From contig NZ_JAVHUY010000023.1 of NCBI RefSeq assembly GCF_031085175.1, positions 82,026 through 146,025 of the forward strand: DNA of 64,000 bases. Direction: 5' to 3'. Positions 51,173-61,190 of the stretch are shown here, in pieces; the first letter of the stretch is position 1; every line of letters begins with the position of its first letter. Under the pieces are notes generated by a model, which worked only from the letters and a program-made list of their open reading frames with translations, ran no database searches and was not told the DNA's origin. Origin of the DNA: Phytohabitans maris. Its GTDB lineage: Bacteria > Actinomycetota > Actinomycetes > Mycobacteriales > Micromonosporaceae. The translations under genes and the position numbers were made by a program.

Positions 51173-54100
51173 CTACGGAGCGAGCTCGGCCAGGGCACGC
51201 TGGTACGCGTCCCAGTACAACAGCGCACCGAGCAGGTTGGGGTGGAAGGACTGTTGGGATATCAGAGCCTGCTGGTCCTCGCCGGGCGTCTTGGCCTGGA
51301 CCACGCCGTTGATGGCCTCCGGGGATCCACATACACCCTTGTTATGGAAGTCGGGTCGGGGGTCGGCGAAGACCACCGGGTACTGGTCGTCCAGGCGTTC
51401 GGTGAGTTCGCGCATCTCGTCGGCGAACAAGTGGGCCATCTCCGTGGTGAATGCGAGTTCCCCGCCGGAGAGGCTGATCGTGGTCAGGCAGAGCGGGTTG
51501 GGCCCGGATATCAGCACCGGGTACCCCATCAGGACGATCTTCGCGTGCGGCGCGCGTTCGTGAATCTTGTTGAGCACCGTCTCGATGGATGGAATGACCT
51601 TGAGCTGGATGTCCAGCGGCACCTGGATCCCCAACGGCAGGGTGTCACCGGGCATCACCTGCTCGTCGCAGTCCTCCAGCGCGTTCGTGGCGCAGAACCT
51701 GATCACTTGGGACCAGCGGGCGTCGTTACCGCCGATGGAGAGCGCCACCAGAGTCGTGTTCTCGTCCAGGTAGCCCTGCTCGACCTGGGGGAGCTCGCCG
51801 AAGCTGCCGCGGGCGGGCTCGTCCCAGGCGTTGCGCGTACCGTCACTCGGCAGCAGGTGCTCGGTCTGCGCGCCGGAGCAGGCGACCATGTGGTAGTCGA
51901 GTGTGGGGTCGAATGTTGCTTCGCGAACCCCGATGGCGTCGTTTGGCTTGTCGGGCAGGCTGGCCTGCCTGGACCATGCCAAGGGGGAGCGGTGGCAGGC
52001 GTTGCGGTTTCCGCTCTGCCCGTTGTCGGTCTCCCGGTAGTACACGCCCGTGCCCTCGCCCGAGGTGTAGGAGTCGCCGAGCACGGTGATGAAATGCCGC
52101 GGCTTCTCCGGCAACGGCTGGAAGGCGACCGCGTCGAAGGCAATGTCCAGGCCGCCGCTGCCGTCGATGGTGAGGTTGCTCAGCGACACCTGGGGGGTGC
52201 CGCGGAACAGGAAGACGCCGAGGGAGACCCAGCGGTCACCACGCTGGTTCTGGTCGACGTAGCGGCTGGCGGTGTTGACGTATCTGGTACGGAACCTGGG
52301 CGCGGGGGCGCTGGCCCCGGTGTCCACCTGGTACGCGGCCTGCTGGGTGTGCGCGCCGTGGCCCGGCAGGTGGACCAGCACCCTGGCCCATACGTCGGTC
52401 CAGGTCCGGTCCAGCTGCCACGTCCCGAGCACGCTGTGCCTCGTACTGAACGGGCCCCAGGTGTGCGCGAAGTAGAAATGGCCGTCGAGGCCGGAGCCGA
52501 CCTGGTGGAGGTCGGCCTTTGACGGGTACAGGCCACCGGCGTCCGATCCGAACTGGAGGCTGAACGTCCCCACGCTCGCGGTGCCTGGGCAGTCCGGGCG
52601 GACGATGCCCACCGAGTCCGGCACGTCGTCCACGATCAAGGCGTTCTGCGGTAGGGTGCTCGTGCAGACCGGTGGGTAGTGGGTGCCGCCCGGTGGCTCC
52701 GGGTCGCCGGGGTTGAAGGTCCAGTTGTCGAAGCCACAGGTCGGTACGACCGTGCCCGTTGGGGTCACGATCACGCAACCGGGTTTCCATGCCACCGGCT
52801 TGTGCCACCAGCAGTGGAAGTCGCTTTCCGCGCACGGATTGCCGGCCGCGTCGATGTCGCAGCGGTTCCCGCCCGGTCCGTTGTCGCAGAAGGCGTCCAG
52901 CGGCGGTTTGGCCGACCAGCGGTTGTCCTCGTTGGTCCACCACGCCTGGGCGTACCCGGCCTCGGTCTCGTCCGTGCGGAAGTCATACTTGACGATCGGC
53001 GACGCGGCCCAGCCGACCACCTTCTCCGGATAGGGCCACCACTGCGGGTTGCGGGCATCGTCCTGAGTGTCCAGAAGGAACGGCGCGCGGTTCTGCTTGT
53101 AGTCGGGGTTCGCCGGGTTGTTGCTCCAGCCCAGCCCCCAGTTGCCGCGGTTGTCGGTGCAGCCCGGGCCGGGCGTGCAGCCGCTGGTGTTGCCGGTGCT
53201 CGCCTGCGGGTTCATGCCGGTGTTGTACGCCCACACCGCCGCGAACCAGTTCTCGATCTTCGATGGGTCCCCGTTGTTGACGTGGATGCCGGCCTGGTAG
53301 GCCTGGTTCCACTTCTGCACCAGGATCTGCAGGCCGGCGGCGATGTTCGTGGCGTAGTCCACGGCGATGGCGCGCTGTTCGTTCGCGGGGCGCTGTCCCA
53401 GCCGCATCCCGTCGGTCACCTGGGCCACCCCGTACCCGCAGTCGGCCTGGCTCCACCGGATGCCCCAGTTGTCGCTGCCGTCGAACCCGTAGAAGTTGCC
53501 GACCAGCGGATTGCCAGTCTCGCCCTCCAGCACGTGCCACGAGGCCTGCCACAGGTTCGACTCCTGGGCGAGGATCCCGAGCAGCACCGCGGCCGGCACC
53601 CGCGCGCCCGGGTGACCGGCCAGGCCCGGCAGCGCGAACATGCCCTGCGGCGACCACGCGGGCAGCCCGGACTGCTTCCAGTTTGCCGGCCGCTGCATCG
53701 TCAACGCCCCCCGTACCGCCAGGTCCGCCGCCCACTCCACCTGCCGCCAGTGCGGCTGCTCCACCTGGGTACGCGCGTCGTTGCGCGGCACGGCACAGGT
53801 GCGGTCGGTGTCCACCGGGTCCGTCGGCGACGCCGCCGCCGCGCTCGGACCGCCGGGCGGCGCCGTGCTCAGGGCCTTGGCCTCCGCGCTCGGGGCGGGC
53901 ATCCCCGGCACCGGGCTGGCCGCCCGGCCCTGCCCACCGGCGTCGGCCAGCCGGTTACCGGGCTGGACATCGAAGGCCAGCTCCGTCCCCGACGAAAGCA
54001 CCCGGGCGGTCAGGTGGATCGGCTTGGCGACGCCCGGCACCGTTGGTCGCGCATACCCGGTGGCCTTCGCCGGGTCGCCGTGGCTGACCACCGCAACCCC

Positions 54101-55144
54101 CAAAGTGGACACGTCGGCGGTGATCGCGGCCGGGATGCGTCGGACCGGGCCCGGCAGATCCTTGCCCTCGCCCGCCACGGTGGGTGCGCCGGTGATGAAG
54201 ACCTGCCCGCCACGGCCGGCGGCAAGACCCACCTCGGTCAACGGCCCCCGGGCGAGCTCCCGGACCGCTGACCGCCGTGGGTTCGACAGGTACCGCACGA
54301 CACCCACGTCGCCGTGCCGCTCCAGGAACGCCAGCCCACCCAGGCGATCAGGATGCAGGTCGAACGGCGTCCCACGGGTCTTCACCACCTGCCGCCGGCT
54401 GCCGCCTGCGGCCACCTCGATCAGGCCACCCCCGCCCGCCGCCAGCACACCCGCACCGGCCGGCACCGCCGACGTCACCTGACCGGGCAGCTCGTGCCGG
54501 CGGACCACCGAGCCCTTCGCGGTGTCCACTAGGTGCAGCCGCGTCCGGCCCAGGTCGACCGCGCCCGACTGGGTCAGGACCGCGACCTCGCCGGCGCCAC
54601 AGCCGGGGTTGTAGTACGCCAGGCTGGTGCGCACCGCGAGTTTCGTCACCGTACCGTCGGCCAGGTTCACCACCGCCACGAACCCGCCCCGGTCAAATGT
54701 CTGCTGCTGGTTGGTGAAGTGCCGCGGTGCGTACACCACCACCGCGCGCCCGCCCGACCCGGTTAGGCAGGCGTTGCCGATCCACTGGTCTGCCTCCAGA
54801 CCCGGCTCGGACAGGCTCGCCACCGTCCGCCATGTGTAGCCTGTCGACGACTCGGCCACCAGCAGGTGAAAGCCGCTGGAGTCGCCGGCCGTCGTCCACA
54901 GCAGATCGTCCGAACGCTGCCACCCCGCAGGCAGCAACTCGGCACGCCGGTCGGGGGGAACCGTCGCGGGATCCTGCCCCCCATCCGGCGCCGCACGGAC
55001 GGCCGGCGCCTCACCGACGGCCGGCGCGGACCAGGCGGCGGCGGCCGCACCGGCAGGCGGCCACATCCCGATCGACGCGACTACGACGGTGGACAGGATC
55101 GTTGCGACCATGAGCAGAGCTGTCCGACGAAGGGTACGTCGCAT
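51173..55144 (-). CDS. Large secreted protein: propeller-like region, lysozyme-like domain, SGNH hydrolase
   Basis: 1323 residues from ATG 55144. Signal peptide MRRTLRRTALLMVATILST, cleaved after the Ala-rich stretch near residue 40. Residues 60-400 contain beta-blade-like repeats. Residues 480-700 contain a lysozyme/transglycosylase-type region with the likely catalytic Glu in ILAQESNLWQASWH and the YGVAQVTDGMRLG motif. The C-terminal third is an SGNH esterase: block I VLGDSYTSGEGTG, block III LSIGGNDARWSQ, block V SFHPNLLGALLY. Together these suggest an exported enzyme acting on cell wall or surface polymers (peptidoglycan cleavage plus deacylation); the substrate is inferred. No membrane anchor. 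Confidence 0.8.
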   Translation of the reverse strand: MRRTLRRTALLMVATILSTVVVASIGMWPPAGAAAAAWSAPAVGEAPAVRAAPDGGQDPATVPPDRRAELLPAGWQRSDDLLWTTAGDSSGFHLLVAESSTGYTWRTVASLSEPGLEADQWIGNACLTGSGGRAVVVYAPRHFTNQQQTFDRGGFVAVVNLADGTVTKLAVRTSLAYYNPGCGAGEVAVLTQSGAVDLGRTRLHLVDTAKGSVVRRHELPGQVTSAVPAGAGVLAAGGGGLIEVAAGGSRRQVVKTRGTPFDLHPDRLGGLAFLERHGDVGVVRYLSNPRRSAVRELARGPLTEVGLAAGRGGQVFITGAPTVAGEGKDLPGPVRRIPAAITADVSTLGVAVVSHGDPAKATGYARPTVPGVAKPIHLTARVLSSGTELAFDVQPGNRLADAGGQGRAASPVPGMPAPSAEAKALSTAPPGGPSAAAASPTDPVDTDRTCAVPRNDARTQVEQPHWRQVEWAADLAVRGALTMQRPANWKQSGLPAWSPQGMFALPGLAGHPGARVPAAVLLGILAQESNLWQASWHVLEGETGNPLVGNFYGFDGSDNWGIRWSQADCGYGVAQVTDGMRLGQRPANEQRAIAVDYATNIAAGLQILVQKWNQAYQAGIHVNNGDPSKIENWFAAVWAYNTGMNPQASTGNTSGCTPGPGCTDNRGNWGLGWSNNPANPDYKQNRAPFLLDTQDDARNPQWWPYPEKVVGWAASPIVKYDFRTDETEAGYAQAWWTNEDNRWSAKPPLDAFCDNGPGGNRCDIDAAGNPCAESDFHCWWHKPVAWKPGCVIVTPTGTVVPTCGFDNWTFNPGDPEPPGGTHYPPVCTSTLPQNALIVDDVPDSVGIVRPDCPGTASVGTFSLQFGSDAGGLYPSKADLHQVGSGLDGHFYFAHTWGPFSTRHSVLGTWQLDRTWTDVWARVLVHLPGHGAHTQQAAYQVDTGASAPAPRFRTRYVNTASRYVDQNQRGDRWVSLGVFLFRGTPQVSLSNLTIDGSGGLDIAFDAVAFQPLPEKPRHFITVLGDSYTSGEGTGVYYRETDNGQSGNRNACHRSPLAWSRQASLPDKPNDAIGVREATFDPTLDYHMVACSGAQTEHLLPSDGTRNAWDEPARGSFGELPQVEQGYLDENTTLVALSIGGNDARWSQVIRFCATNALEDCDEQVMPGDTLPLGIQVPLDIQLKVIPSIETVLNKIHERAPHAKIVLMGYPVLISGPNPLCLTTISLSGGELAFTTEMAHLFADEMRELTERLDDQYPVVFADPRPDFHNKGVCGSPEAINGVVQAKTPGEDQQALISQQSFHPNLLGALLYWDAYQRALAELAP

Positions 55145-55213
55145 GGTTGTCCCACCTTGGCCGAGTGCCGAACACACCGAGGAAAGCCACCAGCAAAATC
55201 TCAAGCTAAGCGC

Positions 55214-55648
55214 TCAGTACCATCCGACATCCTGCCAACCACTGCACGACAGTGCGCCACCACTGGCCGGAACGGTGACGCAGACCCGGGCCCGGAAGAA
55301 CACCCCGCCAACCATCCTGGTCCAGGCATCGCCGCCGTAAGCCGGACCCACCCCGGTCTCGATGCGGTTAGGCGACTGGCGCTCGATCCGGAAACCGATA
55401 CCGCCGGAGGAAGTACGAGCCCAGGCAGCCGTGCACCTGAAGCTGTACCTCATCTGGACTGTGCCGGCACTCCGGTCATAGTGCTGCAACACGGTGAACG
55501 CGTCTTGACTGCATCCGTAATCTTGTGGATTGCGGCCGTCGCAGCCGGCCCCACTACAACTGACGGCGTATGCCGCGGTGGGTACAGCTATCACACCCGA
55601 CACTCCGACGAGCACGAGCAGGACTCGTGCAAGGGCCCGCTTGAGCAT
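55214..55648 (-). CDS. Secreted DUF2690-like protein
   Basis: 144 residues from ATG 55648 with a strong GGAGGAGG ribosome site. Signal peptide LKRALARVLLVLVGVSGVIA, ending TAAYAVS. Mature part: SCSGAGCDGRNPQDYGCSQD, the Cys-rich signature of DUF2690, followed by beta-rich RYSFRCTAAWARTSSGGIGF and a C-terminal Cys. Function unknown; probably a disulphide-stabilised extracellular protein. Directly upstream of, and in the same direction as, the large secreted hydrolase. Confidence 0.8.
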   Translation of the reverse strand: MLKRALARVLLVLVGVSGVIAVPTAAYAVSCSGAGCDGRNPQDYGCSQDAFTVLQHYDRSAGTVQMRYSFRCTAAWARTSSGGIGFRIERQSPNRIETGVGPAYGGDAWTRMVGGVFFRARVCVTVPASGGALSCSGWQDVGWY

Positions 55649-55700
55649 GCCTTCCTCCTCCTTGGGTGAGCTGAGAATGGCAGCAGCCAGGGCGGTGCGT

Positions 55701-56120
55701 CTATCTGGTGTCGCAAACCGCCAAGGCATTGGCGAGCATCGACAAGCCGCGACCCTCAGGGCATCGACGCGCGAGCTCGTCCCGCAGGCGGGCGATGAGC
55801 TCGGCACGGTTGCTGGCGGCCAGCTTCTGGCGCGGGTGGGCGACGTGCCTCTCCACGGTCTTCGCCGAGATGTAGAGGCAGGCCCCGATCTCCCTCTGGG
55901 CCAGGCCGTCCAGCAGCTCGCCGACCGAACATTCCCGTTTGGACAATCCGCCGACCGGGCCCCGCTCGCTGGCGCTCACCGAGGCGCGCAGCGTGCAACC
56001 GGCGGCGAGCAGGTCCCGAGCCGCGCCCGGGCTGCGCCGCCCCGGCCCGCCGCACCGCACAGCGGCCTCCCAGGAACGACTCGCGGCGGCGAGGCCCTCC
56101 GCAGCGGCCATGACGGCCAC
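55701..56120 (-). pseudogene. LuxR-family regulator, C-terminal fragment
   Basis: The HTH is recognisable: LSKRECSVGELLDGLAQREI, GACLYISAKTVERHVAHPRQ, KLAASNRAELIARLRDELA. Key positions have drifted (ECSVGE instead of EREVAE; Pro in HPRQKL). The preceding residues resemble the end of a large LuxR/MalT-type protein but have no start. The N-terminal sensor and NTPase are missing. Confidence 0.6.
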
Positions 56121-56279
56121 TACGTCGGGGCCGCCCTTGAGGGTTGACGCCCACGCCCGGCGGCGGCGCGGACCGCAAGCTGCGGGTCCGCCCGGTGCTC
56201 GCCGGCCAAGGTCGCGAGCTGGCCGGCGGCGGCGAGCGCGAGCGCGGGGACGGCGGTGGCGACCGCGCGCTGCAGTCAC

Positions 56280-57339
56280 GCGCCGGGGACCAAGCGCTGT
56301 TCCACCAGTACACGCCCGAAGACGTGTACTGGGGCGAGTTCGGCGGAGCCTTGGAGAACCTGGCCGCCGGCACCACCACCGTCGTGGACACCTCGCAGTG
56401 CTCCTACACGCCGGACCACACCGACGCCGCACTTGACGGCATCCGCCGCTCCGGCATCCGTTCGGTGTTCAGCTTCTCGCCGGTGTTCGGCGACCACGAG
56501 CCCGACCCGCGCTATGCCCATCCCGAGGACATCCGCCGGCTCGTCGCCGCGGGAGCCAGCTCGGGCATCATGCGCCTGGCGCTGGGCTACCACGTCGACG
56601 AAGACCTGTTCCGGCTCGCCCGCGAACTGGACATCCCGGTGTTCGCCCACGTCAACGACGAGAACTGGGGCCGGGTCCTCGAGGACTTCGAAACCGGCGG
56701 CCTGTTGGGACCGGACATCACCTTCATTCACTGCCTCGGCCTCGCGGACACCTCGTGGAATTCGATCGAGCGCACGGGTGGCAAGGTGTCGGTCTCGTGC
56801 ATCGCCGAGCAGACGCTGGCCATGGGCCGCCCGGCGCCCTCCAGGCGTCACTTGACCACCGGCTCCCGGTGGGCTTCGGCACTGACGCCGTCAGCATCGC
56901 CCCGGTCGACTTCTTCTCCCAGATGCGCGCGGCCTACGCCCTGCAACGCGGCGCGGTCGACACGACCACCGGCTCTCCCACCCCCCGAGCCAGTCTCCAG
57001 CCGCGACGTCCTGCACATGGCCACGCTCGGCGGCGCGCGGGCGGCACACCTGGACCACCTGGTCGGGTCCCTCACGCCCGGCAAACGCGCCGACATCGTC
57101 GTCCTCAACGCCCGCGCGCTCAACTCCTGGCCGTCCTGCACGCGCCCGGCGCTGTGCTGCGCATGGACACCGGCAACGTCGAGACCGTGCTGGTCGACGG
57201 CCGGATCGTCAAGGCGGGCGGCCGACTGGCCGGCGTCGATGTCGACCGCGTGCTCGATGAGCTGGCGAAGTCCGCCGAGGGCCTGCTCCGGCGCTCCGGC
57301 GCCCACTCGATCCTGCTTACCTCCTGCGGCGCCAGTTGA
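56280..57339 (+). pseudogene. Amidohydrolase gene, 5'-truncated with several frameshifts
   Basis: The first frame reads YTPEDVYWGEFGGALENLAA, GTTTVVDTSQCSYTPDHTDA, LDIPVFAHVNDENWG and FIHCLGLADTSWNSIERTGG. Another frame continues LPVGFGTDAVSIAPVDFFSQ (metal-binding Asp), another DVLHMATLGGARAAHLDHLV and SLTPGKRADIVVLNARALN, and the last VETVLVDGRIVKAGGRLAGV. All belong to one cytosine-deaminase/TRZ-type amidohydrolase. The N-terminal His pair is missing and at least three shifts break the frame. Confidence 0.75.
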
Positions 57340-57398
57340 ACCGGCCGCCACCCGTCGACGCTTCCGCAGCGGCTAATAACGGATACGGAGTAACCGAA

Positions 57399-57735
57399 AT
57401 GGAGTTCACGGACCCGACGTCCCGGTTCGTTGACCTGGACGGCATGCGCGTGCACGTCCGGCGAGCCGATACCGGGCCCACGCTCGTGCTGCTGCACGGC
57501 AGCGGCGCGTCGCTGCACGTCTTCGACGCCGTCACGGACCTGCTCGTGGACCGCTTCGACGTCGTGCGACCGGACCTGCCCGGCTTCGGGCTCACCGGAC
57601 CGCGGCCGGACGCGACTACTCGATCGCCGCATCGGCTCGCGCGCCGCGACCGCCCGCAACCTCGCCGGGCTGGTCGGACCGGGCTCGACCGTCGTCGACG
57701 ACGCCTTGGTCGACCGGGTGCACGCCCTGATGTCC
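57399..57735 (+). pseudogene. Alpha/beta hydrolase fragment
   Basis: ATG 57399 starts MEFTDPTSRFVDLDGMRVHV, then TLVLLHGSGASLHVFDAVTD (oxyanion HG motif) and FDVVRPDLPGFGLTGP. The frame then breaks; scattered pieces such as DDALVDRVHALMSRPG (another frame) resemble a later part of the fold. The nucleophile elbow and the rest are missing. Confidence 0.6.
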
Positions 57736-57897
57736 CGGCCAGGTATGTGTGCTCGTCGTGTGATCGGACGCCGCGTAAGCGTCAGCACCACACGGACCAA
57801 ACGGCATCACGTTGTGCCACCGAGTTGGACGGGATAGCATCAAACTGCGCCTGACGGACCTGTCGCTCCGATGCGGACAGGCCGGCATCCTCCACAT
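57736..57897. other. Junction sequence before the tRNA fragment
   Basis: No gene recognised. It does not contain the 5' half that would complete the tRNA-Lys. Confidence 0.35.
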
Positions 57898-57944
57898 CGG
57901 ACTCTTAATCCGCGGGTTCGGGGTTCGAGTCCCTGGCGGCGCAC
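57898..57944 (+). other. 3' half of a tRNA-Lys(CTT) gene, probable attachment site
   Basis: CGGACTCTTAATCCGCGGG contains the anticodon loop CTCTTAA (anticodon CTT). GGGGTTCGAGTCCC forms the T arm, and GGCGGCGCA the acceptor 3' strand; CCA is not encoded. No matching 5' acceptor (GCGCCGC) or D arm precedes it. Integrative elements that use tRNA genes duplicate or keep exactly this 3' half, so it is read as an att site, supported by the integrase remnant downstream. Confidence 0.65.
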
Positions 57945-58197
57945 AATTGATCAAGGATCTGACCTGGGCTTCTGTCTGGGATTGGAGTTTCTTGATGTCC
58001 ACAGTGGGTGGACGTGTGCTCGTCGTGTGCTCTGGAGCCAGCGAACGGTACGGCCGGTGGCGGTTTAGGCGGCACTGTTCGATGGCCTCGCAGTGACGGC
58101 CCCAGAATGTGATCTTGGTGGGTGCGGCGGCGGCGTTGTGCGCACGCGGTGATCGCCGCGCAGGTGCCGGTGCTGATGGCTGGCTCACGGGTGGCCT

Positions 58198-58404
58198 GTG
58201 GCTGAGTCGGGTCGCAGGACACCCGAGCGACGCCGGCTCGCGCTACTACTCCAGACGCTGCGGTTGTCGGACCGCAAGGCGTGCCCGCAGCTGCACCGGC
58301 CGAGTGAGGCCTGGAACCCGGGGCACGACAGCTGGCACTACCGGCTCGAACTGCCGCCCGACCTAGCCGGCCGGCGGCGGCAGATCCCTCGCGGCGGCCG
58401 TTGA
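58198..58404 (+). pseudogene. Tyrosine-type integrase, N-terminal remnant
   Basis: Reads RRLALLLQTLRLSDRKACPQ, then PGHDSWHYRLELPPDLAGRR and RQIPRGGR before a stop. The GH-x-SWxYxLELPP...GRRR pattern is typical of the arm-binding N-terminus of actinobacterial phage/ICE integrases. The catalytic domain is absent; the next gene begins four bases later, itself truncated. Confidence 0.55.
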
Positions 58405-58407
58405 CAG

Positions 58408-59325
58408 ATGTTCCGCGCGGCGGCTGTGGTAGGACCGGCGACACAGCCGTTGCTGATCTTCTATGGCCTCAGCCAGGCCGGCCGTGCGATCGCTGCGGCA
58501 GCCGCCTCGGTGCCTAAGGGCAACCAGGACTGGCGGCTCCGCGGTCACGGCATCTCACAGATCGGATGGGGAGCAGACCTGCCCGACATCAAGGTCCACG
58601 CGACGAAGACGGGCAGCTTCGTGTCGCTATCGAAGCTGCTCGACTCGCCAGTTTGGCGAGAACAGGACGCAGTCCCACTCACGGCGCTCTGGGACTGCAT
58701 TCCCGACACCCGTCACCTCGCACTTCGCAATGACGAGCACCGGCGCGCACCACTCTTGGTGGTACCGGAGAACCACGTCAGACAGCACCCGACGATCATT
58801 GCCACGGTGGCCTACCTGCCGCCGGCGGTCGTTTCCTCGGCTCGGCCTGCCGAGGACCTGGACACGTACATGACGGCCTTCCCCGAGGCGGACGGCTATC
58901 TCCCTGCGCTTACCGGTGACGCACCACCTCGGCCTCACTTCAGTCCACACCGCGACGGCTGGGGCGAGGTCGTGATGATGTGACGCGCGCCGGGTGTGCC
59001 CGACGGCGACGCGGCAGAACGTGACCGGCTGCTGCTGACCAGAACGCGTCAGTACGACGGACAGCCTTACCTGATTCCGGCCGTGGGCACCAACACGCGC
59101 GGCCTCCATCCGCTCATGTCGTGGTGGGCGGTCCTGCATACCCTGTCGATGTTTGCGCGCTACGAGCCGTCCGATTGGGCACGGTGCATCGCCGTTGCCT
59201 CAAGCCCGTTCGCCGTGCCCATCGAGGAACTGCTGACGACGGCGATCAACGTCGCCCCTCGGCTCGTCGCCGCGGCGATCGATGAGGTGAATGGACCGAT
59301 GCCAAAACTGGGGAAGGCTAGCTAG
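58408..59325 (+). pseudogene. YaaC-like gene, N-terminally truncated and interrupted by an in-frame stop
   Basis: The first part reads FRAAAVVGPATQPLLIFYGL, SQAGRAIAAAAAS and GHGI, as in YaaC-type proteins. A TGA at 58981-58983 ends it, but the same frame continues RLLLTRTRQYDG, LHPLMSWWAVLHTLSMFARY and SPFAVPIEELLTTAINVAPR to 59325, the expected second half. So one nonsense codon splits the gene. The usual 50-60 N-terminal residues are also missing at the junction with the integrase remnant. The function of YaaC is unknown. Confidence 0.6.
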
Positions 59326-59471
59326 TAGCCGCTACGGTCATCGCCGGCCAGCGGTCAGGTGGCGTGACGGGCAGCGAGCCGGTCGACAGAATGCGGCGAG
59401 CCGGTGCGCGGCCAACTCAATCGCAGCGGGCGAAAGGTGTCGATGCCGCGTCGGTCTGCCAGAATCCCCGG

Positions 59472-60837
59472 GTGGCAGGTGGACCGGACGTGACGGCTCT
59501 GCGAAGCGCCTTGTCGTTCCTGCCTGAACATCTCAGAAGCACAAATACCCACGACCGACTCGGTGATGCCTGCCAGCGGCTCGGACTGCCAGCACCCCCG
59601 GACGAGGGGACGAAGTTCGAGCGGGCCAGTGCCAGCTTCGAGGCGCTCCCAGAGGATCAGTTGCCCCAGGTCGCACACCTGGTCCTTGCCTACGTTCGGC
59701 TCGATGCCGGGAGACGCAACTGGCTGCAGGACATCCTGTGGGCTGCCAGCAATCCCTTGCCGATCCCCGCGAGAACCCGACGCGAAATAGCCAGAGGTCT
59801 CGACCTGGAGGACCTGGCCTACAGCAGCGACCGGTTCGAGGCGCTCCTTGACCGGTTGTGGGTTCTCGACGACGCCTTCACGTTTTTGGCTAGCAGCGAC
59901 GCGAGCTTGCGCGGACAGGTCCGCCGGCACGTGTTCCGCAATCCAGGGGACTGGTCTGCCGAGGAACTATTTGAGGCTTGGCGCCTTCGAAGCCTCCGAC
60001 AGACGATTCGTACTCTTCCTGGAGGGCTTGGCCTCGGCGGACGTCGTGCCCGACGAGCCTGTCCAGCGGCGCACCGTCGCTGTGGTAAACCGGCACCTTC
60101 ACGACATTGGCGCCGAGCTACGCGAGACCGGCATCCGCGGCGGCTATCCCGTGTTCACCCTGGTGTCCACCAGGACGCCGGCAGGGCGTCCGAAGAACGT
60201 CATCTTCGCGTCGCGCACCAAGCCGGACATCCGGATCGTCGATGCCCTGAACAACGACATCCAGATCGTCGGTGAAACCGACGCGCTCGTCTATGACCGC
60301 CCCATCGGCACCGATGGCATCCGTTGGCGCGACCTGCAGCTCTGGTGGAAGGAAACCCGCAATCTAGACGGCGACGTCGAAGCCAAGACAACCCTCTACC
60401 GGAAGCTGCTCAGCAGCCTGCCAGAAAATTCACCGCCACAGACCCTGCTGTACAGCCTCTACCACGAAATCTTCGGACCCGCCGTGTACGACCTGCCAGC
60501 GCTGCTGCCCGAGGTCTGGCTGCATTGGGACCCGCAAACCGTCCGGATGCGCGGAGCGGATGCACTGCTCCGGTTCCGCATGGACTTCCTGATGCTGCTC
60601 CCTCGCGGGATCCGCGTCGTACTCGAGGTCGACGGCGTGCGGCACTACTCCCAAGACGGGCGCCCCCATCCGCCAACGTACGCCGAGAACATGCGGGCCG
60701 ACCGCGAACTCAAACTCACCGGATACGAGGTGTTCCGCTTCGGCGCCGCAGAGCTGAAGGACCGAACCCAGTCACGAGCACTCCTACAGGAGTTCTTCGT
60801 CAGCTTGCTCCGGTCGTCCCACATCGACCTTCCGTAG
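59472..60837 (+). CDS. Abi-like protein with C-terminal nuclease domain, frameshifted
   Basis: Start GTG 59472 (CAGAAT six bases before it). The N-terminal helical domain (LRSALSFLPEHLRSTNTHDR, LGLPAPPDEGTKFERASASF) resembles AbiJ-type N-terminal domains. A shift near 59975 (one extra G) separates it from the second frame, which continues FEASDRRFVLFLEGLASADV. The C-terminus is a PD-(D/E)xK/Vsr-like nuclease: RMDFLMLLPRGIRVVLEVDG, VRHYSQDGRPHPPTYAENMR, ADRELKLTGYEVFRFGAAEL. The metal site would include the Asp of RMDF, the Glu of LEVDG and later residues. Abortive-infection nucleases of this kind act on nucleic acid after phage infection; the role here is inferred. Confidence 0.65.
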
Positions 60838-61190
60838 TCGGACGCTCATCCGAACGCTCTGCCACCAGGACCTCCACGATCGCCGGTGCGGCGATCCTTC
60901 CTGGCTCTTGACGGCCTCCGGAGCGGCCGTCGGCGGCGCACGTGGTCGCGCACGCGGCGCGGGCAGGTCTTCAGACTGGTGGGCGATACTGGTCATCCGG
61001 TCACCCGATCATTTGCCGTCGCTTCCCAGACCCACCGTGCCCAGTGCATTTGACGGCGGCCGTTCCCACCCGCCGCTGCGGGATAATCCCGGCCTTTTAC
61101 CAGGTTCCCTCTACGACGCCCTACCATACGGACAGCGCACCGTCGCCCAGGGAGCCGCCCGGCGGCCCGTTGGAGGTCAAGTGGCGTGCG
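60838..61190. other. Intergenic gap (353 bp) between convergent genes
   Basis: No gene recognised. Frames on both strands are low-complexity. Confidence 0.35.

Noticed and set aside
51242..54271. Two long plus-strand frames (426 and 530 residues)
   Set aside because: Antisense to the large secreted hydrolase; valine/arginine-rich shadow translations without motifs.
57898..57944. Functional tRNA-Lys gene
   Set aside because: No 5' acceptor strand or D arm precedes the 3' half, so it cannot fold into a tRNA.
57905..58444. 179-residue minus-strand frame over the tRNA fragment
   Set aside because: Runs antisense through the tRNA half and the integrase remnant; composition is that of a shadow frame.
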